Below, in pieces: positions 10,490 to 18,868 of a stretch of 42,667 bases of DNA (within the stretch, counting starts at the first letter, position 1; each line of letters opens with the position of its first letter). The notes beneath the pieces are model-generated. The model worked only from the letters and a program-made list of their open reading frames with translations. It was not told where the DNA came from and ran no database searches. The DNA comes from Desulfuromonadaceae bacterium. GTDB lineage: Bacteria; Desulfobacterota; Desulfuromonadia; Geobacterales; Pseudopelobacteraceae. Both the position numbers and the translations under genes were made by a program. The stretch spans positions 1 through 42,667 of the forward strand of contig JAQUCU010000003.1 in assembly GCA_028686055.1 (NCBI GenBank), given 5' to 3'.

Positions 10490-10518
10490 AAAAAAAGGGG
10501 ACACCTTCCGGTATCCCC
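10490..10518 (-). terminator. Rho-independent terminator (ncRNA 3' end)
   Basis: Minus-strand hairpin GGGGATACC-GGAA-GGTGTCCCC followed by TTTTTTT. Confidence 0.85.
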
Positions 10519-10713
10519 TCTCTCATATTCTCTCCACCCTGTCGTCAGCATTAAGGGCCTCCGGCGAGTTCCTTAATTATGGGAGTCAGTATACTGTTTC
10601 AGGCAGACCTGCGTACTGAAGGCAGCACACCACAGCAGGGAGCAACCCCCGTCTTGTTCAGCATTCCGCCCGGGCGCATCAGCCAACGGGCAGGGTAGAG
10701 AGAACTAAACTTC
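10490..10713 (-). ncRNA. Candidate structured ncRNA with 6S-like architecture
   Basis: Own promoter TTGAAA-N17-TAATAA; 14-bp closing stem (10691-10704 with 10528-10541, one G-U pair) enclosing 177 nt; internal hairpins; terminator with U7. No good ORF on this strand. 6S assignment is tentative. Confidence 0.6.
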
Positions 10714-10719
10714 GATTAA

Positions 10720-10748
10720 TTATTACTCCGATGGGATAGACATTTCAA
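10720..10748 (-). promoter_or_regulatory. Sigma70-type promoter for the candidate ncRNA
   Basis: TTGAAA (10743-10748), 17-bp spacer, TAATAA (10720-10725). Confidence 0.7.
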
Positions 10749-10765
10749 GTGTTTTGTATACACAT

Positions 10766-11779
10766 TCACCGGCTCTGCAGAAATGCAGTTAACTGACTTA
10801 TTTTGTTCATCATCTGTTCGAAGCCGGGAAAGGTCAGCGACTGGGGACCATCGGACAGCGCCTTTTCCGGTTCGGGATGAACCTCTACCAGCACACCATC
10901 AGCTCCGGCCACCAGTGCCGCCATAGCCATCGGCGAAACCAGCGAGCGTTTGCCGGTCGCGTGTGACGGATCAACCATGATCGGCAGGTGTGACAGTTCC
11001 TTGACCAGAGGCACGATCGAGAGATCCAGGGTGTTACGGGTAGCAGTCTCAAAGGTGCGGATGCCCCGTTCACAGAGAATAACCTGGTCGTTCCCTTCCG
11101 CCAGAACATACTCTGCCGCTGCGAGAAACTCTTCAACAGTGGCACTCATGCCCCGTTTCAGAAGTACCGGCTTGCGGATTCTTCCCAGTTCGCGCAGCAG
11201 ATCAAAATTCTGCATGTTGCGGGCGCCGACCTGCAGCAGATCGGCATATTCAGATACCAGTCCGACATTGTCAGGGCTCATGACCTCGGTCACAACAGGT
11301 AGTCCACTCTCTTTTCCGGCAATGGCCAGCAGTCTGAGACCCTCTTCACGCAACCCTTGAAACGTATGAGGCCCGGTACGCGGTTTGAAGGCCCCGCCGC
11401 GCAGCATATCCGCACCGCATTTTTTCACGAAGAGAGCCGTCTTGATGATCTGTTCCTCGCTCTCAACCGCACAGGGACCACCGACAACAACCGGACGGCA
11501 TCCCTGTCCGACCTTGACTCCGGCTACATCGACGATTGTATCTTCAGGGTGGAAATCACGCGAAACCAGCTTGTAGGGCTTTGAAACGTGGATAACCCGC
11601 TGCACTCCCGGCAGCTCCAGTATTTTGCTGTCATCCACATAACCATGATTGCCCAGCACACCGATAGCGGTCCGCTCACTCCCCGGGATAGGCTCGGCCC
11701 TGAAACCCATCTCTTTGACAATTCTGGAAATAGCATCCACATCTGTCTGGGTAGCATTATGATTCATTACTATCAGCAT
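10766..11779 (-). CDS. aroF: 3-deoxy-7-phosphoheptulonate synthase (AroF type with N-terminal regulatory domain)
   Basis: GGPCAVESEEQI; LRGGAFKPRTGPHTFQGL; VDPSHATGKRSLV. Confidence 0.94.
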   Translation of the reverse strand: MLIVMNHNATQTDVDAISRIVKEMGFRAEPIPGSERTAIGVLGNHGYVDDSKILELPGVQRVIHVSKPYKLVSRDFHPEDTIVDVAGVKVGQGCRPVVVGGPCAVESEEQIIKTALFVKKCGADMLRGGAFKPRTGPHTFQGLREEGLRLLAIAGKESGLPVVTEVMSPDNVGLVSEYADLLQVGARNMQNFDLLRELGRIRKPVLLKRGMSATVEEFLAAAEYVLAEGNDQVILCERGIRTFETATRNTLDLSIVPLVKELSHLPIMVDPSHATGKRSLVSPMAMAALVAGADGVLVEVHPEPEKALSDGPQSLTFPGFEQMMNKISQLTAFLQSR

Positions 11780-11794
11780 TGCAGTCCCCCTACT

Positions 11795-12484
11795 TTAGTC
11801 GTGACGTTCAGACAGCTTCTGCAGTTTTTCCATCTGGTGCACTACAATCCTGTTCCCCTGCACTTCGATAACACCTTCATCCTTCAATTTCCGGAAGGTG
11901 CGTGAGATGGTCTCGCTGGCCGTTCCCAGTCGTGAGGCAAGCTCTCCCTTTTTGATCCCCAGATCAATATAGGTTATACCGTCATAGCTGGTCGAGTTCT
12001 CCGCAGCACGTCGCACGAGAAATGAGGCCAGTCGTGATGTAACATCGGCAAAGGAGATCTCTTCGATCTGGCGGGCAAACTGCCGCAGCATGAGTGAGAG
12101 CGATACGACAAGATTAAGGGCAAAACCGGGATTATGGCCCATAAGCTCCATAAAGCCCTGACGCGGCAGGTACAGGGCCTCACCCGCTTCGAGTACACGG
12201 GCCTCAGCCGGGTATTTGCCATCGCCAAAGAAAGCGGCTTCGGCAAAAGTCTCACGCGGCTTGACAAAATGCAGCACTTTCTCGCGCCCATCCGGCGACA
12301 TCCGGCAGAGTTTGATGCTTCCGGACAGGAGCAGATAGAAACCGGTAGCCTCCTCACCTTCACCGAACAGGGTTTCCCCCTTCCTGAAGGTGCGGCGGAC
12401 CGTAATGCCGGCCAGCTCGGCAAGATCGGCATCATTCAGACCGGAAAAAAGGAGCGGTTTTTTCAGCTGTTCAATCAGTTCCAT
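11795..12484 (-). CDS. Crp/Fnr family transcriptional regulator
   Basis: cNMP-binding fold (GFYLLLSGSIKLCRMSPDGREKVLHF) and HTH KKGELASRLGTASETISRTFRKL. Confidence 0.9.
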   Translation of the reverse strand: MELIEQLKKPLLFSGLNDADLAELAGITVRRTFRKGETLFGEGEEATGFYLLLSGSIKLCRMSPDGREKVLHFVKPRETFAEAAFFGDGKYPAEARVLEAGEALYLPRQGFMELMGHNPGFALNLVVSLSLMLRQFARQIEEISFADVTSRLASFLVRRAAENSTSYDGITYIDLGIKKGELASRLGTASETISRTFRKLKDEGVIEVQGNRIVVHQMEKLQKLSERHD

Positions 12485-12492
12485 AAGAAACC

Positions 12493-14502
12493 TTATGCCT
12501 GTTTCTTCATAAAAGAGACAATTTTATCCGCCACCTGCGGCGTGGTGAAGCCGAACTTCTCTGCAAGAATCCTGTCCGGTGCCGAAGCGCCGAAACGTTC
12601 GATACCGATAAAGAGACCATCACAGCCGATCAGACGTCCCCATGGCATTCCCTTTCCGGCCTCAAGGGCCACACGAGGTATGTCTGCAGGAAGTATCTGG
12701 CTGCGGTACTCTGCCGGTTGGGCCATAAAGGTTTCCAGACAGGGGACCGATACGACACGCACCTTCATACCCTGCGGGGCGAGTTCTGCAGCCGCTTCTG
12801 CCGCAATATGCACTTCGGAACCGCTGGCCATAACGACAACATCAGGTGTACCATCGGGGGAATATACGATGTACCCCCCCTTGAGTGCATCTGCCGGGGT
12901 GAACGATGCTGATCTGGCAATCACCGGCAGCTTCTGACGGGTCAGAATCAGCGCAGTCGGACCGTTGTACTGCAGGGCAGCCTGCCAGGCCATGGCGGTT
13001 TCAATTCCGTCGGCCGGGCGGATTACCTGCAGGCCGGGGATCAGGCGGAGTGAAGCGACATGCTCAATCGGTTGGTGCGTCGGGCCGTCTTCGCCGACAA
13101 AGAATGAATCATGGGTGAAAAGGTAGATTGCCTGCTGACTCATCAACGCCGAAAGCCGTACAGCAGGACGGCAGTAGTCGGCAAAAACCAGGAACGTTGC
13201 CCCGTAGGGGATAAAACAGCCGTACAGTGCCATGCCGTTTATGACCGCTCCCATGGCATGTTCGCGGATGCCGAAGTGCAGGTTGCGGCCGGAGAAAGTG
13301 CCGGCCTGTACCGAAGGAGAGCCCTTGATGTCGCTGTTGTTAGATGGGGACAGGTCGGCCGAACCGCCGACCAGTGAGGGAATCAGCTCGGCCACCTTCT
13401 GCAGCACAGTTCCTGAGAGTGCACGGGTAGCGCCGTCCTTGCCGGCAACAGCCGCCAACAGTTCCTCTGTCAGGGTAGCCGGCAGACTTTTGTTCCACAT
13501 CCGGTCCCAGAGTTCGGCTTTATCCGGATTGGCGGTACGCCAGGACGCGAAGCCGCGCTGCCAGGCGGCATGGTCCTGCTTCAGTTTTTCGACCCTCTGC
13601 CGGCAGGTATCGCGCACGTCCTGCGGCACCTCAAACGGCGGAGTGTCCCACCCCAGGTTGGCACGGGTGGCGGCGATTTCATCCCTGCCGAGCGGTGAGC
13701 CGTGCGCAGCGGAAGACCCCTGCTTGGCCGGACTGCCGAATGCGATGTGGGTAGTGGCGATAATGATCGAAGGCTTGCCGGTTTCGTCCCTGGCGGCGGC
13801 AAGAGCGGCAACGATCTGGTCATTGTTGTGACCGTCAACCTTCTGCACGTGCCATCCGCAGGCGGTGAAGCGCCCCTCGACATCTTCAGACCAGGCCAGA
13901 TCTGTTTTCCCCTCGATAGTGATGCTGTTGCTGTCATAGATGTAGATCAGGTTGCCCAGTTTGAGGTGGCCGGCCAGCGCAGCCGCCTCGTAGCTTATTC
14001 CTTCCTGAAGGCAGCCGTCACCCATCAGAGCGTAGATGTAATGGTTGATCGGTTTGAAGTCGGATGTATTAAAACGCTCGGCGGCCATGCGAGAGGCGAT
14101 CCCCATACCGACGCCATTGGCAAAGCCCTGTCCCAGGGGGCCGGTAGTAACTTCAACGCCGACCGTGTGACCGAATTCCGGGTGCCCCGGTGTCTTGCTC
14201 CCCCACTGGCGGAAGTTTTTGATCTCTTCCATCGGGAGGTCAAAACCGAACAGATGCAGCAGCGAATAAAGCAGCATCGAGCCATGACCGGCGGAAAGGA
14301 CAAAACGGTCACGGTTGGGCCAACGTGGATCGTCGGGATTAAATTCAAGGAAATTACCCCACAGGGCGACTGCACAGTCTGCCGCTCCCATCGGGAGGCC
14401 GGGGTGACCGGAGTTGGCCCTGTCTACCGCGTCGGCGGAGAGGATTCGGACGGCGTCGGCGCAACGCCGTGCCTTGTCAGCGGGAATCATGATGCTATGC
14501 AT
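12493..14502 (-). CDS. tkt: Transketolase
   Basis: [38 protein letters not shown]; start at MHSIM preceded by AAAGGA. Confidence 0.95.
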   Translation of the reverse strand: MHSIMIPADKARRCADAVRILSADAVDRANSGHPGLPMGAADCAVALWGNFLEFNPDDPRWPNRDRFVLSAGHGSMLLYSLLHLFGFDLPMEEIKNFRQWGSKTPGHPEFGHTVGVEVTTGPLGQGFANGVGMGIASRMAAERFNTSDFKPINHYIYALMGDGCLQEGISYEAAALAGHLKLGNLIYIYDSNSITIEGKTDLAWSEDVEGRFTACGWHVQKVDGHNNDQIVAALAAARDETGKPSIIIATTHIAFGSPAKQGSSAAHGSPLGRDEIAATRANLGWDTPPFEVPQDVRDTCRQRVEKLKQDHAAWQRGFASWRTANPDKAELWDRMWNKSLPATLTEELLAAVAGKDGATRALSGTVLQKVAELIPSLVGGSADLSPSNNSDIKGSPSVQAGTFSGRNLHFGIREHAMGAVINGMALYGCFIPYGATFLVFADYCRPAVRLSALMSQQAIYLFTHDSFFVGEDGPTHQPIEHVASLRLIPGLQVIRPADGIETAMAWQAALQYNGPTALILTRQKLPVIARSASFTPADALKGGYIVYSPDGTPDVVVMASGSEVHIAAEAAAELAPQGMKVRVVSVPCLETFMAQPAEYRSQILPADIPRVALEAGKGMPWGRLIGCDGLFIGIERFGASAPDRILAEKFGFTTPQVADKIVSFMKKQA

Positions 14503-14535
14503 GGAAGTTCCTTTCAACTGGGTATTTTTATATTT

Positions 14536-15621
14536 TTATTTAAAATGGTTGAAACCCTCTTTTTGAGCGACGTACCGACTGCCGTCCGGATTTACAGCCG
14601 TTACCCCGGAAAATCTTGTTACTATACCAACACGTGTTACCGCAATGCCACATTTTTTCAAGCAGTCGACAACTTTTTCCCGGTTGGAGCTGTCAGCAGT
14701 AAAACAGAGTTCGTAGTCTTCTCCTCCGGAAAGCGCCAGGTGGAATGGAAATATCGGGAGAGATTCGGTCTGCCTGCAAAAGCTTTCGGAAAGTGGGAGA
14801 CAATCAAGGCGGATGCAGCCGCCGACACCCGATTGCTCGGCTATATGGCCGTAATCAGCCAGAATGCCGTCACTGACGTCGATCATCGCGGTAGCCAGAC
14901 CGGCTTCAGCCAGTGCCAGAGCAGCAGAAACCCGAGGGACCGGATCGAGCAGGCGGGAGAAAAGGTAATCCCTCCCTCCGACTCCGCTCAGGGAACTGCG
15001 TGATGGTAGAGAACTATTTATTGCCCCGGTATTACCAGACGAATGAATTGAGTCCAGCGGCTGAGCGGAGCCGAAGCCACTCTCCAGCAGCTTCAACCCA
15101 AGCGCAGCATCACCGAGCGTGCCGGTCACCCATATATCATCGTCCGGCATCGCACCGGAACGCCGCACAATCCGGTCAGGGTGCTGTTCACCCATTATGG
15201 TTACCGAAACAGTCAGCCCCGTGCGTGATGAGCAGGTATCGCCACCGATCAGGGCAACCCGTTTTTCTGCTGCCATTTCCAGAAAACCACGCATAAAATC
15301 ATCTATAAAGTCCAGCGGGAGCATAGATGGAATAGCCAGGGACAGAAGCGCCCAGCAGGGGATTCCTCCCATGGCCGCAATATCGGAGATACTGACGGCC
15401 AGAGATTTGCGCCCCAGCCGGTAGGGGTCATGCCAGGCACGGCGGAAATGGACATCCTCCAGCAGCATGTCGGTGGACGTCAGCAGCTGCATCCCGGGTG
15501 AAATTGCAGTGACTGCGGCATCGTCACCGATGCCGGTGATAACACTTTCAGGCGCAGAAACTCGGTCAGCAATGCGTGATATCAGGCCGAATTCGCCAAG
15601 ATTAGCTAATGAATGGGTCAC
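14536..15621 (-). CDS. thiL: Thiamine-monophosphate kinase
   Basis: LGEFGLISRIADR; GIGDDAAV; LTSTDMLLEDVHF; ALSGGEDYELCFT; start (GTG at 15621) uncertain because the track ORF is N-terminally over-extended. Confidence 0.88.
   Translation of the reverse strand: MTHSLANLGEFGLISRIADRVSAPESVITGIGDDAAVTAISPGMQLLTSTDMLLEDVHFRRAWHDPYRLGRKSLAVSISDIAAMGGIPCWALLSLAIPSMLPLDFIDDFMRGFLEMAAEKRVALIGGDTCSSRTGLTVSVTIMGEQHPDRIVRRSGAMPDDDIWVTGTLGDAALGLKLLESGFGSAQPLDSIHSSGNTGAINSSLPSRSSLSGVGGRDYLFSRLLDPVPRVSAALALAEAGLATAMIDVSDGILADYGHIAEQSGVGGCIRLDCLPLSESFCRQTESLPIFPFHLALSGGEDYELCFTADSSNREKVVDCLKKCGIAVTRVGIVTRFSGVTAVNPDGSRYVAQKEGFNHFK
14974..15078. repeat. In-frame 105-bp element with inverted terminal arms inside thiL
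   Basis: Left arm CCCTCCGACTCCGCTCAGGG (14974-14993), right arm approx. GGCTGAGCGGAGCCGAAGCC; encodes SAQPLDSIHSSGNTGAINSSLPSRSSLSGVGG between conserved ThiL segments. Confidence 0.7.
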
Positions 15622-15823
15622 AGTCGGGTCGATTCTGTAGACAATTGAAGTAAAGCGGACACTGTTTAGTGCGCTTGGTAAAGAGGCTTTGCATTGTAGC
15701 GCACCAGGCTTTAATGGCAAGTAAAAACCATTAAATATGTGTGGTGAAATAATGTTGCAACAGCCGGAGTGATATGCTAGCTTTTGCCAGTTTTCATATA
15801 TTTGAGCACACATCAAAAGGAGC

Positions 15824-16762
15824 ATGATCGTGAAAATATTTACCACTACAAAACTGTTTACAGCTGCCCTCTGCGTGGCTGCACTTGTCGGCTGCCAGGG
15901 CGGGGGCACTTCCGGTGGTTCACAGTCACAGGGAAAAAAAGAAGGCAAGGTACTTGCCGAGGTCAATAACGGCACCATCACCACCGGGGATTTTGACCGT
16001 GAGCTTAAAAATCTGCCCGAATATCTGAAGGCTATGGCCGATACCCCTCAGGGGCGTAAAGAGATGCTGGACACCATGGTCATCCGCGAACTGATCCTGC
16101 AGCAGGCCGCCAAAGACGGCCTCGACAAGGGCCCCGATATCGAGGAAAAACTGCAGGATCTCAAAAAACGCCTGATTGTGGAATCGTTTCTCAAGAAGAA
16201 GGTTGAAGCCGAATCCAAGGTTTCCGATGAAGACATGAAAAAGTTCTATGAGCAGAACAAGGACAAATTCAAGACAGGCGAACAGATCAGAGCCAGCCAT
16301 ATCCTGGTAAAAACCGAAAAAGAAGCCAAAGACATCCTCGCCAAACTTAAATCCGGCGGTAATTTTGAGGAACTGGCCAAGAAATACTCTGTCGACTCAT
16401 CCGCTGCCAAAGGCGGCGACCTTGGGTGGTTCGGCAAAGGGAGCATGGTACCGGTCTTTGAAAAGGCAGCTCTTGCACTCAAGGAAGGGCAGATCTCCGG
16501 CATTGTCAAGTCCGATTTCGGCTTCCACATCATCAAGCTGACCGGCAAGCGTCCGGCTGGTATCCGTCCTTTTGAAGAGGTGAAGGAGCAGATCAAGGGC
16601 GCGATCATGCCGACCAAACAGCAGGAAGTTTTCCAGAAGATCAAGGATGAGCTCAAAAAAACCGCTAAAATTACGGTCAAGGAAGATGTTTTGAACAGCA
16701 TCGGCGGGAAGCAGGAAAATCCGACTGCAGCTCCCACACCGGCTGCTCCCGAAAAGAAATAG
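15824..16762 (+). CDS. PpiC-type (parvulin) peptidylprolyl isomerase lipoprotein
   Basis: Lipobox-like LVGCQ; RASHILVKTEKEAKDIL...GGDLGWFGKGSMVPVFEKAA...GFHIIKL. Confidence 0.9.
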   Translation: MIVKIFTTTKLFTAALCVAALVGCQGGGTSGGSQSQGKKEGKVLAEVNNGTITTGDFDRELKNLPEYLKAMADTPQGRKEMLDTMVIRELILQQAAKDGLDKGPDIEEKLQDLKKRLIVESFLKKKVEAESKVSDEDMKKFYEQNKDKFKTGEQIRASHILVKTEKEAKDILAKLKSGGNFEELAKKYSVDSSAAKGGDLGWFGKGSMVPVFEKAALALKEGQISGIVKSDFGFHIIKLTGKRPAGIRPFEEVKEQIKGAIMPTKQQEVFQKIKDELKKTAKITVKEDVLNSIGGKQENPTAAPTPAAPEKK

Positions 16763-16800
16763 CGACCTCTGTTTCTGCCCGAGGCACGTACAGAACACAT

Positions 16801-16839
16801 AAAACCGGAAGTGCGGGAACATATCCCCCTTCCGGTTTT
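16801..16839 (+). terminator. Hairpin between the two PpiC genes
   Basis: AAAACCGGAAG...CTTCCGGTTTT 11-bp stem with inner GGGA/TCCC. Confidence 0.75.
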
Positions 16840-16867
16840 AACATCTACTGAAGAAAAGAGTTCAACT

Positions 16868-17965
16868 ATGATGCAACGTACTTTGGCAACAGTTGCAGCC
16901 TCACTGGCCCTGCTCACAGCGGCCGGATGTGCCGGCAGCAATGTTTCTGTCCCCACCCCACCCTTAACGGCAACAGCAAAGGCTACGACTACGGATGCGC
17001 TCAAGACGGCGAAGCCAAAGCCATCCCCTGAACTGCCCAAGAAACCTGAAAAAGTAACCAATGCCATTGTAGCTATCGTAAACGACGAGATCATTACCCT
17101 GCATGAACTTAATACTGAGGCGCTGACTGCCGTCGCTGAAGCCGAGAAGAAGGGGCCACTGAATGACGCAGACCGGCGCAAAATCCTCCGTTCCGCCCTT
17201 GATCGTCTGATTGAAAAGAAGCTGACTGAGCAGAAGATCAAGGAGTTGAATATCCGTGTGTCCGAAGAAGAAATTCGCCAGGCAATTGATGACGTGCGCA
17301 AACAGAATAATATGCCTTCGCAGGAAGCCTTGATAAAGGCTCTGGCAGCCCAGGGACTTTCACTTGACCAGTATCGATCCCAGCTTAAGGACCAGCTCGA
17401 AAAATTAAAACTGGTGAGCATGGAAGTTCGCGCCAAGGTCCAGGTAGGCGAGACCGAGATGCGTGAATATTACGCAGCCAACCAGTCTAAATACAGTGAA
17501 GAGGAGACCTTTCAAGCCCGGCACATCTTCTTTAAAACCGGTGAAAAGGCAACGCCTGACGATATAAAACGCACCAGAACCACAGCCCTCGCTGTTCTGG
17601 CTGATGCCAAGAGCGGCAAAGACTTTGCCGAACTGGCAAAAAAATTCTCTGAAGACCCGGCAGCCCGCAAGGATGGCGGCGACCTGGGAAGCTTCAAAAA
17701 AGGGGACATGCAGCCGGAACTGGAGAAAGCAATCCTTGCCTTGAAACCGGGTGAGGTCAGCGGCTTGGTGACTACACCGATCGGATTTCACATCATCAAG
17801 CTTGAAGCCAGGATTCCTGGCACAATCAAGCCCTTTGAAAGTGTCAAAACAGAAATTGAAGAGATTCTCTATCGTAAAAAATCAGAAGAGCGCTTCAGCC
17901 AGTGGGCCGCCGAACTCCGCAGCAAGGCCAGTATTGAAATCAAAAATCTGGACGGCTTGTTATAG
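16868..17965 (+). CDS. Second PpiC-type/SurA-like peptidylprolyl isomerase lipoprotein
   Basis: LTAAGCAGS lipobox; SurA-like N-domain; QARHIFFKTGEKATPDDI...GGDLGSFKKGDMQPELEKAI; start MMQRTL chosen downstream of the hairpin. Confidence 0.9.
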   Translation: MMQRTLATVAASLALLTAAGCAGSNVSVPTPPLTATAKATTTDALKTAKPKPSPELPKKPEKVTNAIVAIVNDEIITLHELNTEALTAVAEAEKKGPLNDADRRKILRSALDRLIEKKLTEQKIKELNIRVSEEEIRQAIDDVRKQNNMPSQEALIKALAAQGLSLDQYRSQLKDQLEKLKLVSMEVRAKVQVGETEMREYYAANQSKYSEEETFQARHIFFKTGEKATPDDIKRTRTTALAVLADAKSGKDFAELAKKFSEDPAARKDGGDLGSFKKGDMQPELEKAILALKPGEVSGLVTTPIGFHIIKLEARIPGTIKPFESVKTEIEEILYRKKSEERFSQWAAELRSKASIEIKNLDGLL

Positions 17966-17986
17966 CCATGCACAGGTCATAAAAAG

Positions 17987-18025
17987 ACAGCCGCTCACCC
18001 GATGCCGGGAGGCGGCTGTTTTTTT
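17987..18025. terminator. Rho-independent terminator between convergent genes
   Basis: ACAGCCGC...GCGGCTGT with inner CCCG/CGGG, followed by T7. Confidence 0.85.
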
Positions 18026-18044
18026 ATATTTATGCCTCTATCTG

Positions 18045-18803
18045 TTACTCTCTGCGGCGTATATGCCCGAGAAACTCATCGCAGGAAAGCTGTTTTTTTC
18101 TGACCAGATGGGCAATTTCCCTGCTCATGGCAAGTTTCTCGCCCTCCTTCATTTCGTCTTTTAACAGAACGAACAGGGGAATGTTGCTGCTGTACGGGTA
18201 TAATCGGAATCGCTCCTGCAATTCGAACGCTGACATGTCCGGCAGCATCTGGTTGCAGAATACCACATAAACCGGATGAATTGACGAGATGGCCAGAGCC
18301 TCCTTGCCGGTATACCCCTTTACTACTTCAAATCCCAACGACTCAATCGCCTTCGAAAGTTTATCTTCACCGTTCCGTGACACCACCATTGACTGCAGGT
18401 CCCAGGTTTCGGCTTCTTCAGTCAGCCCGTAAACTGCCAGACGATTCTGGAGGTATTGCTCGTCGACCGGAAGTGTAAAAAAACCGGCAACCGGAAACAC
18501 GCCGCCCACCTTCCCTTTTTCACTCAGAAACACCGGCAGTACCGGGATGTCGCGTATTTCAGGAGAGTTCTTGATCTGCAGCAGAACTCCCCAGCCATCT
18601 TCGGAAAATGGTGAGATATCCAGAACAGCACCCAGTGGTCGGCCGGTTTTAAGGTTTTCGAATTGTTCAACCCGGCAGGTATACCCACCCGCTTTCAGAT
18701 ACGAAATAATGACCTCTTCGCGCCCACTCCCAGGCTTTATACCCAGTACCCAGAGTTCCCTGCATGGTTTGGTGTACTCTGCCATAGCCGCTCCTGTCTG
18801 CAA
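18045..18803 (-). CDS. Response-regulator-like protein, probably two degenerate receiver domains
   Basis: Second half: SKAIESLGFEVVKGYTGKEALAISSIHPVYVVFCNQMLPDMSAFEL (REC-like); first half VLDISPFSEDGWGVLLQIK...RDIPVLPV also REC-like. Confidence 0.6.
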   Translation of the reverse strand: MQTGAAMAEYTKPCRELWVLGIKPGSGREEVIISYLKAGGYTCRVEQFENLKTGRPLGAVLDISPFSEDGWGVLLQIKNSPEIRDIPVLPVFLSEKGKVGGVFPVAGFFTLPVDEQYLQNRLAVYGLTEEAETWDLQSMVVSRNGEDKLSKAIESLGFEVVKGYTGKEALAISSIHPVYVVFCNQMLPDMSAFELQERFRLYPYSSNIPLFVLLKDEMKEGEKLAMSREIAHLVRKKQLSCDEFLGHIRRRE

Positions 18804-18868
18804 TGCATTGAATCAAATAATTATCTCATACCAGAAAACCACACCAAAAACCAGACTAATAAGCCGGA

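Noticed and set aside
13702-15003. 433-aa plus-strand ORF
   Set aside because: Antisense to tkt and thiL; no recognisable protein features
14974-15078. Classifying the thiL insert as an IS element
   Set aside because: Too short to encode a transposase and fully in frame; MITE-like or protein-embedded palindromic element fits better
15622-15984. N-terminal extension of thiL in the ORF track
   Set aside because: No ThiL homology upstream of NLGEFGL, and it overlaps the start of the divergent PpiC gene
16811-16867. Upstream start for the second PpiC gene
   Set aside because: It lies within the hairpin 16801-16839; MMQRTL at 16868 starts a proper lipoprotein signal peptide
16246-17436. 396-aa minus-strand ORF rich in Ser/Arg/Phe
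   Set aside because: Antisense to both PpiC genes; composition typical of a shadow frame
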